Shown here one piece after another: positions 50,161 through 59,883 of a stretch of 64,000 bases of DNA. The notes beneath the pieces are model-generated. The model saw only the letters and a program-made list of their open reading frames with translations, ran no database searches and was not told the DNA's origin. The position numbers and the translations under genes are program-made. Source of the DNA: Rhodoferax sp. (GTDB lineage Bacteria > Pseudomonadota > Gammaproteobacteria > Burkholderiales > Burkholderiaceae_C); NCBI GenBank assembly GCA_029866205.1, contig JARWZT010000007.1, positions 1-64,000 of the forward strand, given 5' to 3'. Position 1 is the first letter of the stretch. Each line of letters opens with the position of its first letter.

Positions 50161-51318
50161 TCAATGCACCTCTGCCGCCAAAGCACCGGGCACTGCGCCG
50201 GCCAAAGCCGCGCTTTCCGCACTGCGCTGCTTATGGATGCGTACCACCACACCGGTGCGGTCTTGCACGTCACCGGCCAACTGACCGCAGGCTGCGGCAA
50301 TGTCATCGCCACGCGTCTTGCGCACTGTGGTCACCACGCCGGCGCGGCTGAGCACCTCAGAAAACGCCTGCACCCGCGCGTTGGACGACCGCGTCAGGCC
50401 CGAGGCAGCAAACGGGTTGAAGGGAATGAGGTTGACCTTGCACCAGTGCAAATTGCCGCCGGAGGAGCGCAAGAGCTCCACCAACTCGGCGGCCAACGCC
50501 GGGGTGTCGTTGACACCGTCCAACATGCAGTATTCGAAGGTAATGAAGTCGCGCGGCGCCACGTCTAGGTAGCGCACGCAAGCCTGCATGAGTTCGGCAA
50601 TCGGGTATTTTTTGTTCAGCGGCACCAGGCTTTCACGCAGGGCATCGTTGGGGGCGTGCAAGGACACCGCCAGCGCCACCGGGCAGTCCTGGCCCAGACG
50701 GTCCATCATGGGTACCATGCCCGAGGTGGATACGGTGACGCGGCGGCGCGAAAGGCCGTAGGCGTGGTCGTCCAGCATGACCTTGAGGGCGGGGACCAGT
50801 TCGGCGTAGTTTTGCAGCGGCTCGCCCATGCCCATCATGACCACATTCGAGATGATGCGTTCATCGCGACCCAGGTGGCGGCGCAGGAAATGTTCAGCAA
50901 ACCAGAGCTGCGAGACAATTTCACCCGACGTCAAATTGCGACTGAAGCCTTGGTGGCCGGTCGAGCAAAACCGGCAACCGACCGCGCAACCCGCCTGCGA
51001 TGAAATACACAGCGTGCCTCGGTCGGACTCGGGGATAAAAACAGCCTCCACGGCATCGCCCGCACCCACATCAAACAGCCATTTGATGGTGCCGTCGGCA
51101 GATTCGTGCTGGGACAGGACGCGCAACGGTTGAACCTGGGCGCAGCCCTTGAGCTTTTCGCGCAAGGACTTGGCCAGATCGGTCATCGCGTCAAATTCTG
51201 ACGCTCCCTTTTGGTGAATCCAGCGAAACAGCTGGACCGCCCGGAAGCGCTTCTCGCCTAGACGCTCGCAAAAAAGGGCCAAGCCCTCGAGGTCATAGTC
51301 GAGAAGGTTGGCCGTCAT
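50161..51318 (-). CDS. rlmN: 23S rRNA/tRNA (adenine-C2)-methyltransferase
   Basis: Radical SAM enzyme that methylates A2503 of 23S rRNA and A37 of some tRNAs. Cluster CxxxCxxC is CAVGCRFC near residue 116. The methyl-carrying cysteine is near the C-terminus in [10 protein letters not shown]. 385 residues. Eight bases after ndk. Confidence 0.96.
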   Translation of the reverse strand: MTANLLDYDLEGLALFCERLGEKRFRAVQLFRWIHQKGASEFDAMTDLAKSLREKLKGCAQVQPLRVLSQHESADGTIKWLFDVGAGDAVEAVFIPESDRGTLCISSQAGCAVGCRFCSTGHQGFSRNLTSGEIVSQLWFAEHFLRRHLGRDERIISNVVMMGMGEPLQNYAELVPALKVMLDDHAYGLSRRRVTVSTSGMVPMMDRLGQDCPVALAVSLHAPNDALRESLVPLNKKYPIAELMQACVRYLDVAPRDFITFEYCMLDGVNDTPALAAELVELLRSSGGNLHWCKVNLIPFNPFAASGLTRSSNARVQAFSEVLSRAGVVTTVRKTRGDDIAAACGQLAGDVQDRTGVVVRIHKQRSAESAALAGAVPGALAAEVH

Positions 51319-51326
51319 GGTGCAAA

Positions 51327-51752
51327 TTAACGCGAATAAACGTTCATGCCAGCGAAAAAGAAAGCGATTTCCACTGCAGCGGTTTCAGCAGCGTCGGAGC
51401 CATGGACCGCGTTGGCGTCGATGCTGTCAGCGAAATCAGCGCGAATGGTGCCGGGGGCAGCTTTCTTGGGGTCGGTGGCGCCCATCAGGTCGCGGTGGGT
51501 GAGGATGGCGTTTTCACCTTCCAGCGCCTGGATCATCACAGGACCGGAGACCATGAAGTCCACCAGGTCTTTGAAGAAAGGACGTGCTTTGTGCACCGCG
51601 TAAAACGCTTCGGCTTCGCCACGCGACAAATGGGCCATGCGGGCAGCAACCACTTTGAGGCCGGCCGCTTCAAAACGGGCATAGATCTGACCGATCACGT
51701 TTTTTGCCACGGCGTCGGGCTTGATGATGGATAGTGTGCGTTCGATAGCCAT
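51327..51752 (-). CDS. ndk: Nucleoside diphosphate kinase
   Basis: Transfers phosphate between NTPs and NDPs through phospho-His 117 (NAVHGSDA). 141 residues, full length, with [11 protein letters not shown] at the N-terminus. First gene of the ndk-rlmN-pilW-rodZ-ispG-hisS run; TAAAAT on the minus strand at 51810-51815 could be its -10 box. Confidence 0.97.
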   Translation of the reverse strand: MAIERTLSIIKPDAVAKNVIGQIYARFEAAGLKVVAARMAHLSRGEAEAFYAVHKARPFFKDLVDFMVSGPVMIQALEGENAILTHRDLMGATDPKKAAPGTIRADFADSIDANAVHGSDAAETAAVEIAFFFAGMNVYSR

Positions 51753-51825
51753 AGTGTTACTTCAACCTTCGTATTAAATTATTCGCCACCCTGCGTAGCA
51801 AAGCGCTCGATTTTAGCATTTCGCC

Positions 51826-53103
51826 CTAGCGGCTGCGCCCCGTGCGACGTTGGCCACCAGGGCCGCTGCGTTGGCGTTGGGCCTCTTGTTTTCTCTGGCG
51901 TGAGAGGCTGTCAGCCCCGATGTATCCGACCGAGGTTTTCAGCGGATCGGGCTGGGGCGATGCGCCGGCGGGTTTGGCCGCGGGCCTCGGACCCGCACCG
52001 CGCGGGGCGCCGCTGCGATCTGGCGCCATACGCTGGCCGCTACGCCCCGCCGGTGGACTGCCACGGCGGTTGCCGCCGCCCTTGGGCGCGTCGTTGCGGC
52101 GCTCGGCGGCGGGTGGGCGTTCACGCACCACACCGTCGTTACCCTCACCGGCAGTGCCTGCGGCACGCTCCAGCGCGGCAATATCGGTCTCATCAAGCTC
52201 CATCCACGCCCCACGCTTGAGCCCGCGCGGCAGCAACATGGCGCCGTATCGGATGCGGATCAGGCGGCTCACCGCGTGGCCCACGGCTTCGAGCATTCGG
52301 CGCACCTCACGGTTGCGCCCTTCCGAGATGGTCACGCGGTACCAGCAGTTGCTGCCCTCCCCGCCACCGGCCTCAATGGAACCAAATTGTGCGATGCCAT
52401 CGTCCAGGCGCACGCCGTCGAGCAGCATCTGCTTTTCTTCCTTGCTGAGCGAACCCAACACCCGCACCGCGTATTCGCGCACCAGGCCAAAGCGGGGATG
52501 CATCAGTTTGTTGGCCAGTTCGCCCGAACTGGTGAACAACAGCAGGCCTTCGGTATTGAGGTCGAGTCGCCCGACCGACTGCCACTTGCCCTGGTGCAAC
52601 TTGGGCAGGCGGCGGAACACCGTAGGCCGGTTTTGCGGGTCGTCATGGGTGACCACCTCACCCACCGGCTTGTGATAGGCAATGACACGAGGCGGCGGCG
52701 GGTCAATCCGAAAGCGCACCGGCTTGCCATTGACCTTGATCTGGTCGCCAAACTGGATGCGCTGGCCCACGTGGGCGGGCTCGTTGTTGACAGAAATGCG
52801 GCCCTCCAAGATGAGTTGCTCCATCTCCAGGCGCGAACCCATACCGGCTTGGGCCAAAATTTTGTGCAGCTTGGGCGTCTCCGCCATCGGCGTGAGGATG
52901 CGCTTGTGCGGCACGGCTTCCAGAACCTCGTCTTGGGCATCGAATTCCCCCGACACGACCTGGTCAAACAGGCTGGTCTCTGCGGCCTCTGCAGTCACTG
53001 AGGCGTGTGGCGTGCCGGCGGCATCCGCGCTGGTGGCCGCGTGCGCGGCGTCCTGAGATGCCTCAGAGTCAGGCACGGAGCCAGTGGTGGGGGTGTCGTT
53101 CAT
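51826..53103 (-). CDS. rluB: 23S rRNA pseudouridine(2605) synthase
   Basis: 425 residues. Acidic, Ala-rich N-terminal extension (about 70 residues), S4 RNA-binding domain ([20 protein letters not shown]), catalytic Asp in [14 protein letters not shown], then a long Arg/Gly/Pro-rich low-complexity tail of about 100 residues, common in this family in Burkholderiales. Overlaps scpB by 4 bases. Confidence 0.94.
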   Translation of the reverse strand: MNDTPTTGSVPDSEASQDAAHAATSADAAGTPHASVTAEAAETSLFDQVVSGEFDAQDEVLEAVPHKRILTPMAETPKLHKILAQAGMGSRLEMEQLILEGRISVNNEPAHVGQRIQFGDQIKVNGKPVRFRIDPPPPRVIAYHKPVGEVVTHDDPQNRPTVFRRLPKLHQGKWQSVGRLDLNTEGLLLFTSSGELANKLMHPRFGLVREYAVRVLGSLSKEEKQMLLDGVRLDDGIAQFGSIEAGGGEGSNCWYRVTISEGRNREVRRMLEAVGHAVSRLIRIRYGAMLLPRGLKRGAWMELDETDIAALERAAGTAGEGNDGVVRERPPAAERRNDAPKGGGNRRGSPPAGRSGQRMAPDRSGAPRGAGPRPAAKPAGASPQPDPLKTSVGYIGADSLSRQRKQEAQRQRSGPGGQRRTGRSR

Positions 53104-53861
53104 GGAATGGTGGGAGCCGTAGGGCTGTCAGTGGAGTCGGTAATGTCGGTCGGCGACGCATCGTCGTTGGAGTCGTCGGGGTCGTTGGGGGTGGGACTTG
53201 CGGGCGCAGTCGCGGCGTCTGGGTCAGTCGCATCGGCAAAGTCCAACTCCGCCTCGGCGGGCGGGGGCGCTTCAGAAGTCAGGATGGGTTCGGGGGCGTC
53301 TTGCACCAGTTCGGCAAAGGCATCGCCCTCGCTGCCCAGTCGCTCGCCCACCGGGTCCAGGGCGGGCAGTTGGGCCAGGGATTGCAAACCCAGGTCGTCC
53401 AAAAACTGGCGCGTGGTGGCAAACAGTGCCGGCCGACCCGGCGCTTCCCGGTGGCCGATTACCTCAACCCAGCCACGGTCTTCCAGCTGCTTGATCAACA
53501 GCGAATTGATGGTTACGCCCCGAATGTCTTCCATGTCGCCTCGGGTCACCGGTTGGCGGTAGGCAATGATGGCCAGGGTTTCCAGTGCGGCACGGGTGTA
53601 GCGCGGGGGTTTTTCGGGGTGTAAACGGTCCAAAAATTCCCGCATTTCGGCCCGGCTCTGAAAGCGCCAGCCACTGGCCACTTGCACCAGTTCCACGCCA
53701 CGGCCGGTCCACTGCGCACTCAGGTCGGCAAGCATGCCTTTCAGGGTGTCGGTGCCCACCTCCTCCAGAAACAAGGTGCGCATGTCCCGCAATGACAGCG
53801 GCTGTTGCGCGCATATCAGGGCAGTCTCCAAGACGCGCGTAGCTTCGGCGGTGTTGATCAT
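53100..53861 (-). CDS. scpB: Segregation and condensation protein B
   Basis: Subunit of the SMC-ScpAB condensin. 253 residues from ATG 53861: tandem winged helices ([34 protein letters not shown]) followed by a Asp/Ala/Pro-rich acidic tail of about 75 residues ending in Thr/Asp repeats. A longer frame to 53894 has no better start. Coupled to rluB, a conserved pairing. Confidence 0.93.
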   Translation of the reverse strand: MINTAEATRVLETALICAQQPLSLRDMRTLFLEEVGTDTLKGMLADLSAQWTGRGVELVQVASGWRFQSRAEMREFLDRLHPEKPPRYTRAALETLAIIAYRQPVTRGDMEDIRGVTINSLLIKQLEDRGWVEVIGHREAPGRPALFATTRQFLDDLGLQSLAQLPALDPVGERLGSEGDAFAELVQDAPEPILTSEAPPPAEAELDFADATDPDAATAPASPTPNDPDDSNDDASPTDITDSTDSPTAPTIP

Positions 53862-53920
53862 GCAAAGGTTTTCCGGGCGAGGCGTCTGCCCCAAGGCAAA
53901 CGCTGACGAGATCTGACGAG

Positions 53921-53987
53921 ACAGGGCGGCGGGATGGAATGTCCCCCAACGGGGAGTGCGCTATCCACTGCGCCAGTGGCCGCGAAG
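53921..53987 (-). pseudogene. tRNA-like fragment between rluD and scpB
   Basis: On the minus strand TGGCGCAGTGGATAGCGCA (53957-53975) is an excellent tRNA D-arm: 4-bp GCGC/GCGC stem with AGTGGATA loop. Next comes TCCCC-GTTG-GGGGA, an anticodon-like stem whose loop has 4 bases instead of 7, and then ATTCCATCCCGCCG, where a T-arm would be but is incomplete. Looks like a decayed or partial tRNA; no acceptor stem can be closed. It could also be chance. Confidence 0.3.
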
Positions 53988-53995
53988 AGGCGCCC

Positions 53996-55048
53996 TCAGG
54001 CAGCCTTTGCGGTAGGGGCCGATTGTAGCTCCAGCCCCAGCGCCGCCAGCAAATCCCGAAAATCGGGCGGCAGAGGCGCCTCAAAGGCCAGCGCCTCGCC
54101 CGTCACCGGGTGGCTAAAAGCCAACCGAAAGGCGTGCAGAGCCTGGCGCTGCAGACCCAACAGGGGGCTGCCGCCGTACACGGTGTCAGCCACCAGCGGA
54201 TGCCCCAGGGACGCCATGTGCACCCGAATTTGGTGGGTGCGCCCGGTATGCAACACACAGCGCACCAAGCAGGCGTCTGGCGCATTGCCCAAAAAATGGA
54301 TGTCGGTTTGGGCGGTTTTTCCGGAGGTTTTCAGCAAATCCACCACCGCCATGCGCAGGCGGTTGCGCGGATCGCGGCCAATCGGTGCCTGCACGGTCAC
54401 GCAGGCCAGGCCCGACCAGGGTTTGTGGCCCAGTGCCAGGTACTGGCGACTGACGGTGCGCGCGGCGATGGCCTGCACCAAGGCGTCCATGGTCAGTCGG
54501 GTACGCGCCACCACCATCAGGCCGCTGGTGTCTTTGTCCAGGCGGTGCACGATCCCGGCGCGGGGCACCTCTGCAATTTGCGGGTCCAAGGCGAGCAAGC
54601 CGTTCAGCAAGGTGCCACTCCAGTTACCCGGTGCGGGGTGCACCACCAGACCTGCAGGCTTGTGGATCACCATCAGATGCGCGTCTTGGTAGACCACGTC
54701 CAGCGGCATGGCTTCGGGTTTGAAGGCCTGACTTTGGGGTGTCGGGCGCAGTTCGAGCTGCAGCACATCGCCCGCTTTGACCTTGTGCGACTGCTTGGTG
54801 ATGACTTTGCCATTGGCTTGTACGCCACCCGCTTCCACCAATTGCTGCAAATAGCTGCGGGAGAATTCGGGCGCCAGTTGGGTCAGCGCGCGGTCCAGAC
54901 GCTCACCATGCTGGGCTACGGCGACACTGCCTTGGCGCAGCTCGGACTCAGGCACCAGCGCGTCGGGTTCGTCGAATTCGTCTTGGACAGGGGCCAATAC
55001 GGGGTCGGTCGATATAATGGTTTTGCCCTGGTTCAAGAAAGATTTCAT
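53996..55048 (-). CDS. rluD: 23S rRNA pseudouridine(1911/1915/1917) synthase
   Basis: S4 domain (GERLDRALTQLAPEFSRSYLQQLVEAGG) then RluA-type catalytic domain with Asp in HRLDKDTSGLMVV. 350 residues if the ATG at 55048 is used. That codon and the bamD ATG (55047) overlap head-to-head, and the first 37 residues before the S4 domain cover the bamD promoter, so the true start may be lower. Divergent rluD/bamD is conserved across proteobacteria. Confidence 0.9.
   Translation of the reverse strand: MKSFLNQGKTIISTDPVLAPVQDEFDEPDALVPESELRQGSVAVAQHGERLDRALTQLAPEFSRSYLQQLVEAGGVQANGKVITKQSHKVKAGDVLQLELRPTPQSQAFKPEAMPLDVVYQDAHLMVIHKPAGLVVHPAPGNWSGTLLNGLLALDPQIAEVPRAGIVHRLDKDTSGLMVVARTRLTMDALVQAIAARTVSRQYLALGHKPWSGLACVTVQAPIGRDPRNRLRMAVVDLLKTSGKTAQTDIHFLGNAPDACLVRCVLHTGRTHQIRVHMASLGHPLVADTVYGGSPLLGLQRQALHAFRLAFSHPVTGEALAFEAPLPPDFRDLLAALGLELQSAPTAKAA
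55013..55018 (+). promoter_or_regulatory. -10 box of bamD
   Basis: Perfect TATAAT 28 bases before the bamD ATG, with AAGAAAG as a ribosome site in between. A TTGGAC at 54983-54988 is the only -35-like hexamer but the spacing (24 bases) is too long. The box lies inside the N-terminal reading frame assigned to divergent rluD. Confidence 0.5.
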
Positions 55049-55856
55049 GATGTTGAGAGTCAAATTATCGGTCGTTTACGCGCTCGTGCTCCCGTTGGCA
55101 GCTGCGTTGATGGTCGGCTGCTCAACGGCGACGTTGGACAAGACGGCGGGCATGACCCCGACGCAGCTCTATGCCGAGGCAAAGGACGAGATGAACAATG
55201 GGCAGTGGGAAAAAGCCCTCCCCCTGCTGGAAAAGCTGGAGGCCCGCGCCGCGGGTACGCCGCTGGCACAGCAGGCGCAGTTGGACAAGGCCTATTCCCA
55301 CGTGAAGGCGAGTGAGCCGCTTCAGGCCGTCGCCACCCTGGACCGTTTTATGCGCCTGCACCCGGCCAGCCCGGCCCTGGACTATGCGCTGTACCTGAAA
55401 GGGATGGCCAATTTCAACGAAAACCTGGGCATTTTTGGCAGCTACACCGGCCAAGACTTGGCTGAACGCGACCAAAAGGCGTCCAAAGAGTCTTTTGAGG
55501 CCTTCCGCGAACTCACGCTTCGGTTTCCGGATTCACGCTACACGCCTGACGCGCTGCTGCGCATGAACTACATCGTTCAGTCGCTGGCCAAATATGAAGT
55601 GCATGTCGCCAAGTACTACTTCAAGCGCGGCGCCTACGTCGCGGCCATCAACCGCGCGCAAACTGCCGTCACCGATTACCGCAACGTACCGGCGGTGGAA
55701 GAGGCCTTGTTTGTGATTTACAAGTCCTATGAAGCGCTGGGCATGGAGCGACTTCGCGACGACGCCAAGCGGGTGCTCGAGAGCACCTACCCAGACTCCA
55801 AATTTTTGGCCAGCGGTGGCACCGGCGAGACCGGCGGCTGGCTGAAGCTGTTTTAA
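55047..55856 (+). CDS. bamD: Outer-membrane assembly lipoprotein BamD (ComL)
   Basis: Essential BAM subunit. 269 residues: signal peptide with lipobox LMVGC (C25), then five TPR units (DEMNNGQWEKALPLLEKLEARA; TLDRFMRLHPASPALDYALYLKGMANF). Its stop overlaps convergent dinG by 3 bases. Counterpart bamB is in this window at 44000. Confidence 0.95.
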   Translation: MMLRVKLSVVYALVLPLAAALMVGCSTATLDKTAGMTPTQLYAEAKDEMNNGQWEKALPLLEKLEARAAGTPLAQQAQLDKAYSHVKASEPLQAVATLDRFMRLHPASPALDYALYLKGMANFNENLGIFGSYTGQDLAERDQKASKESFEAFRELTLRFPDSRYTPDALLRMNYIVQSLAKYEVHVAKYYFKRGAYVAAINRAQTAVTDYRNVPAVEEALFVIYKSYEALGMERLRDDAKRVLESTYPDSKFLASGGTGETGGWLKLF

Positions 55857-57868
55857 GACTGAAGATCGCGCGCTGCGCTGAGGTCTGCCAAGGCCTCCAG
55901 CCAAGCGACTCCGTCGCCTAATCGGCGCATCGGAGGCAGGCCGTTGAGCAGCGTTTTTCCGTAGCCGGTCTGGGCCAGTCGGACATCACACACCACCAGT
56001 ATTCCCCGGTCGGTTTCGCTGCGGATCAGCCGACCGGCACCTTGCTTGAGGGCGACTGCCGCTTGGGGCAGGTGCAGGCTCTTGAAAGCATTGCCACCAC
56101 CGACCGCCAAGGCCTCGGCGCGGGCCTGGACCAGGGGGTCGTCCGGCGGTGCAAAAGGCAGCTTATCGATGACCAACAGCTGCAAAGCGTCCCCCGCAAT
56201 ATCGATTCCCTCCCAAAAAGACGCGGTTGCCACCAGCACGCAGCCCTCGGGCTCGTTCGACGGGTCCTTGGTCGCGCCCACAAATCGATCCACCAACTCG
56301 CGCTTGGGTGCCTGTCCCTGCACCAGCACGTGGGTGCGCAAACCTGCCGCTTCGAATTGCTGACGCAATCCGTTTGCCACGGCCCGCATGGCGCGCACCG
56401 TGGTGGTCAGCACCATGGTTCTGCCGCCCAAGGCGCTGGCTCCTTGGGCGACCAGCGCGGCGACTGCTGCGCTGTGATGCGCGTCCTGGGGTCGGGGAAA
56501 GGGCAGCGGTACGTAGAGTGCCGCCTGGGCGGCGTAGTCAAACGGGCTGGCGACGCGCAACACCTGGGCGCCCTCAAGCCCGCAGGCATCCACAAACCAG
56601 GCTAATTTTTCATCAGTCCCCAACGTCGCTGACGTAAATACCCATGACTTGGCCTGGGTGCCGGGGTCGGCCTCCGGCTGGACCAAAGCCCGCATGGGCG
56701 TGCCGATGGTGAGCGGCGACTGCGATAACTGCAAATGGAGACCCACCTCCATCCAGCGCACTTGCCCGCCGGTCGGTGCCGACGCAAAGGTCAGCAGGTT
56801 TTGCAGCAGCGCATCGCAGCGCTCAGCCAGCAGGGTAAATCCAGGGCCCAATTCGTCGACTGCGCGCACTGCGTCTCTGGCCGCCGCCAGGGTCTGCGCA
56901 CAGCGTGCCGTTGCGGCTTGCCACAGCGCAGGATCCAGCCCATCGGGCGTTTCGGCCAGCCAAGGCCTTCGGGTTTGCAAGTCGTGCCCGACAAACAAGG
57001 CCCTGATCGCCGCGGCACTTTGCTGCAGGTCGGCTTGCAGACCCAACCAGTCGACCAGACCGCGTGCCTGGCCTTGGGCCTGATCCGCCAAGTCGCGGCC
57101 CAAAGACAACACCTGGCCGGTGCTCCACTGGCGGGCAAAAAAATGAACCCCAATGTCATTGAGCTGGTGCGCCTCGTCAAAGACCACCGTGGTCACCGTG
57201 GGCAGCAGCTCGGCCACCCCCGAGGCGCGCACCCCCAGATCGGCAAAAAACAGGTGGTGATTGACCACGACCAAATCGGCACGCATGGCCTCTTGCCGCG
57301 CCAACTGGGTGTGACACCCCCGAATATGGGGGCAACTGCCGCCCAGGCAGTTGTCGCGGGTAGAAGTGACCAGCGGGATGACCGCAGAGCGCTCATCGAG
57401 TTCGGCCACCTCGGCAATATCGCCCTGCACAGTGGTCAGAGCCCAATCTTCCACACGGGCCAGCAAGCGCAGGTCGGCGGCGTTCAGGATTTGCGTGGTC
57501 TGGCGCGCCCCCTCAAGGCGCTGGGTGCACAAATAGCTGCTGCGCCCCTTGAGCACCGCCAATCGCACCGGAAAACCAAAAGTCTGCAAAACCCGCGGAA
57601 TATCCCGCAAAAAAAGCTGCTCTTGCAAGGCCTTGGTGGCGGTCGAAAACAGCACTTTTCCACCGCCCAGCAATGCGGGCACCACATAGGCCAGCGTCTT
57701 GCCCACGCCTGTGCCCGCCTCAACCACCAGCACGCCGCCCTCGTCAATGGTGCGGGCAACGGCCTGGGCCATTTCGGTTTGACCGGAGCGCGGGCGAAAC
57801 CCCGGCATGGCGCGGGCCAAGGGGCCCTCGGGCGCAAACGCCGCCGCCACGGCTGCCGACAGCGTCAC
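55853..57868 (-). CDS. dinG: DinG-family ATP-dependent DNA helicase
   Basis: XPD/DinG superfamily 2 helicase, 671 residues. Walker A AGTGVGKT at 51-58; DEAH box in VVFDEAHQLND. Four cysteines in SSYLCTQRL and DNCLGGSCPHIRGC form the iron-sulphur cluster domain. C-terminal motif VI appears as KQGAGRLIRSETDRG. Could be called YoaA instead of DinG; sequence alone does not decide. Start overlaps the stop of the upstream secreted protein gene by 4 bases. Confidence 0.92.
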   Translation of the reverse strand: MTLSAAVAAAFAPEGPLARAMPGFRPRSGQTEMAQAVARTIDEGGVLVVEAGTGVGKTLAYVVPALLGGGKVLFSTATKALQEQLFLRDIPRVLQTFGFPVRLAVLKGRSSYLCTQRLEGARQTTQILNAADLRLLARVEDWALTTVQGDIAEVAELDERSAVIPLVTSTRDNCLGGSCPHIRGCHTQLARQEAMRADLVVVNHHLFFADLGVRASGVAELLPTVTTVVFDEAHQLNDIGVHFFARQWSTGQVLSLGRDLADQAQGQARGLVDWLGLQADLQQSAAAIRALFVGHDLQTRRPWLAETPDGLDPALWQAATARCAQTLAAARDAVRAVDELGPGFTLLAERCDALLQNLLTFASAPTGGQVRWMEVGLHLQLSQSPLTIGTPMRALVQPEADPGTQAKSWVFTSATLGTDEKLAWFVDACGLEGAQVLRVASPFDYAAQAALYVPLPFPRPQDAHHSAAVAALVAQGASALGGRTMVLTTTVRAMRAVANGLRQQFEAAGLRTHVLVQGQAPKRELVDRFVGATKDPSNEPEGCVLVATASFWEGIDIAGDALQLLVIDKLPFAPPDDPLVQARAEALAVGGGNAFKSLHLPQAAVALKQGAGRLIRSETDRGILVVCDVRLAQTGYGKTLLNGLPPMRRLGDGVAWLEALADLSAARDLQS

Positions 57869-58605
57869 TTCACCGGTTCCACCGGTGGCGGCGGGAGCGG
57901 CAGAGACCGGGCCGCCGATGCTGCGGATGCCGCGCCCTGCGCCCGATCGGCCAAGCGGCGCTGGGCCTCTGCCTGCCGTTTTTCAAACGCCGCCTGGTTG
58001 GCGGCGCGCTCTGGCGCGCTGGGGCCGGGGTCTGCCTTGGGTGCCTTCGGCGGGCTCGGCAGCTTGATGGGGCTGGGCAGTGGCACCGACGGAGGTTTGG
58101 GGGCGCTGCTTGGGGCCGACACCCCGCTGGCTGCCGGGGCCGGAACGGACGCTGACTTGGCGGCATGCTCTCGCTGCTTGATCTCTTGGTCCGACTGTTT
58201 CTGGCGTTGCGACTCTTCAATCGCCCGTGGGTCGATGTCGTTTTGCCGCTGGGTCTGCTCCTGCATCTTTTCCTGCAGGCGCCGCTGCGCGTCCTGGGCG
58301 CGCTGTTGGCGGTCAGCCGCGTCAAGCGCTGCTTCCTTGCGTTTGATATCCGCCTGCATCGCGCGCCGGCTGCGCGCCACTTCACGCAAACAGCTGGAGG
58401 TCAAAAACCGGGCATAGCAGTCGCGCTCGGCCTGGTCCAGGCGCAGGGTTTGCGCCTCACGCTCCGCGCTCAAGACTGCGCGGGGGTCTGAGTCTGAGAC
58501 AGGCGGCACCGCCGCGGGCTGTTCTTGCGCAAGGGCAAGACCCACCGCACCCAAGCATACCCACCCAAAAAAGATGCGTGCCCCACCTGACCTCAGGGTC
58601 TTCAT
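57865..58605 (-). CDS. Exported coiled-coil protein, Pro/Ala-rich (unknown)
   Basis: 246 residues: signal peptide (to GLALAQ), a conserved-looking RDCYARFLTSSCLREVARSRR segment with two Cys (possible disulphide), a strongly charged coiled coil (AADRQQRAQDAQRRLQEKMQ), then a long Pro/Ser/Ala linker and a short second coiled coil. Function unknown. It overlaps zapE and dinG by 4 bases each, so the three are co-translated; a link to division (zapE) or the envelope is only suggested. Confidence 0.7.
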   Translation of the reverse strand: MKTLRSGGARIFFGWVCLGAVGLALAQEQPAAVPPVSDSDPRAVLSAEREAQTLRLDQAERDCYARFLTSSCLREVARSRRAMQADIKRKEAALDAADRQQRAQDAQRRLQEKMQEQTQRQNDIDPRAIEESQRQKQSDQEIKQREHAAKSASVPAPAASGVSAPSSAPKPPSVPLPSPIKLPSPPKAPKADPGPSAPERAANQAAFEKRQAEAQRRLADRAQGAASAASAARSLPLPPPPVEPVK

Positions 58606-59699
58606 GTCAGGCGGGTGTCCACATCGCGGCGATCCAGCGCCAAAAATTCGGCAGACTGCATCTCATTGAGCCGCGATACCGTCCGGGGAAACTCGTGCGC
58701 CAGCGGGCCGCTGGTGTACAGCAACTCGGGCGCAACTTCAGCGGAAACAATCAGTTTGACGCGGCGGTCGTACAATACATCCACCAGCCAGGTAAAGCGC
58801 CGCGCCTCCGAGCTGCCGTTGGCCTGCATCTGCGGCACATCACTCAGCAGCACCGTGTGAAACTGGCTGGCAATCTCCAAATAGTCGTTTTGTGAGCGCG
58901 GGCCGCCACACAGCTCTTTGAAGTCAAACCACACCAAGCCGCCAGCGCGCCTGCGGGTACGGATCTGGCGAGATTCAATTTGCAACAAGCGACCTTCGTC
59001 GGCACATTCGGCCAGACTTTCAAAGGCCTGGGTCATGGCCGCGTCGGCCGCCGGGCCATTGGGCACTTGGTACAGGTCCAGCCGCTCCAAGGTGCGACGG
59101 CGGTAATCCACGCCGTTGTCCACGTTGATGACTTCCATCTCCTGGTTCAGCAAAGCGATGGCTGGCAGCACCCGGTCGCGGTGCATGCCGCCGGGGTACA
59201 GATCGTCGGGCTGAAAGTTGGAGGTCGTGACAAACCCCACGCCGTTGTCAAACAAGGCCTGCAGCAGGCGGTGCAAGATCATGGCGTCGGTAATGTCGGC
59301 CACGTGAAATTCGTCAAAGCAAATCAGCTTGTAGCGCTCGGAAATACGCTTTCCGAGCACGTCCAACGGGTTGACCGTGCCTTGCAGGTCGTGCAGCTCG
59401 CGGTGCACCTCGCGCATGAACTCGTGAAAGTGCAAGCGCGTTTTGCGCTGCAACGGCACGGCTTCAAAAAAACAATCCATCAAAAAGCTCTTGCCCCGCC
59501 CTACCCCGCCATACAGGTACACACCCCGTGGAATCGACGGGTGGTTGATCAGTTTTTTGAGCTTATTGGAACGCTTGCCTTTGTAGGCGGCCCACTGGGT
59601 GGCGCAGCGGTCCAGGGCAGCCACCGCGCGCAACTGCGCGGGATCGCTGTGAAAGCCGCGCGTTTGCAGCTCTTTTTGGTAGTTTTCTAAGACGGACAT
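58602..59699 (-). CDS. zapE: Cell division ATPase ZapE (AFG1 family)
   Basis: 365 residues. Walker A GGVGRGKS at 64-71, Walker B LICFDEFHV near 125, DLYPGGMHRDRVLP near 168. In E. coli ZapE destabilises FtsZ rings under stress. First gene of a coupled zapE-secreted protein-dinG unit. Beyond it lies the toxin-antitoxin islet instead of the 2-oxoglutarate dehydrogenase genes often found here in relatives. Confidence 0.94.
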   Translation of the reverse strand: MSVLENYQKELQTRGFHSDPAQLRAVAALDRCATQWAAYKGKRSNKLKKLINHPSIPRGVYLYGGVGRGKSFLMDCFFEAVPLQRKTRLHFHEFMREVHRELHDLQGTVNPLDVLGKRISERYKLICFDEFHVADITDAMILHRLLQALFDNGVGFVTTSNFQPDDLYPGGMHRDRVLPAIALLNQEMEVINVDNGVDYRRRTLERLDLYQVPNGPAADAAMTQAFESLAECADEGRLLQIESRQIRTRRRAGGLVWFDFKELCGGPRSQNDYLEIASQFHTVLLSDVPQMQANGSSEARRFTWLVDVLYDRRVKLIVSAEVAPELLYTSGPLAHEFPRTVSRLNEMQSAEFLALDRRDVDTRLT

Positions 59700-59802
59700 G
59701 GCGGGGCGTATTGTGCCCGTTGGGCCTGAGCCGATGGCGGGCGCGAGCTACTTGGGGGACGGCTGGGTGGGCGGGCAGGTTTCAGCTCAACACGGACCCA
59801 AT

Positions 59803-59818
59803 GGCGGCTCAAGCCGCC
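59803..59818. terminator. GC-rich hairpin upstream of the toxin-antitoxin pair
   Basis: GGCGGC-TCAA-GCCGCC, 6-bp perfect stem, followed on the + strand by TTGACC, which is also the -35 box of the next promoter. Could insulate the islet; no T-run. Confidence 0.3.
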
Positions 59819-59847
59819 TTGACCGCTGAACTTGTAAAGCGAATAAT
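59819..59847 (+). promoter_or_regulatory. Sigma-70 promoter of the toxin-antitoxin operon
   Basis: TTGACC at 59819-59824 and AATAAT at 59842-59847 with ideal 17-base spacing. The start is expected near 59854, inside the operator-like repeat at 59852-59870. Confidence 0.7.
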
Positions 59848-59851
59848 GTGT

Positions 59852-59870
59852 TGTATTACATACGCATACA
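59852..59870. promoter_or_regulatory. Candidate RHH operator (inverted repeat)
   Basis: TGTATTACA (59852-59860) is an inverted repeat around one T, and TGTAT (59852-59856) is mirrored again by ATACA (59866-59870). It sits at the predicted transcription start, just before the AGGAG ribosome site, where a ribbon-helix-helix antitoxin would repress its own operon. Confidence 0.5.
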
Positions 59871-59883
59871 GGAGTACCACGCG

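Noticed and set aside
56735..58417. 560-codon plus-strand frame opposite dinG and the coiled-coil gene
   Set aside because: No recognisable domain, crosses two real genes; high GC explains the lack of stops.
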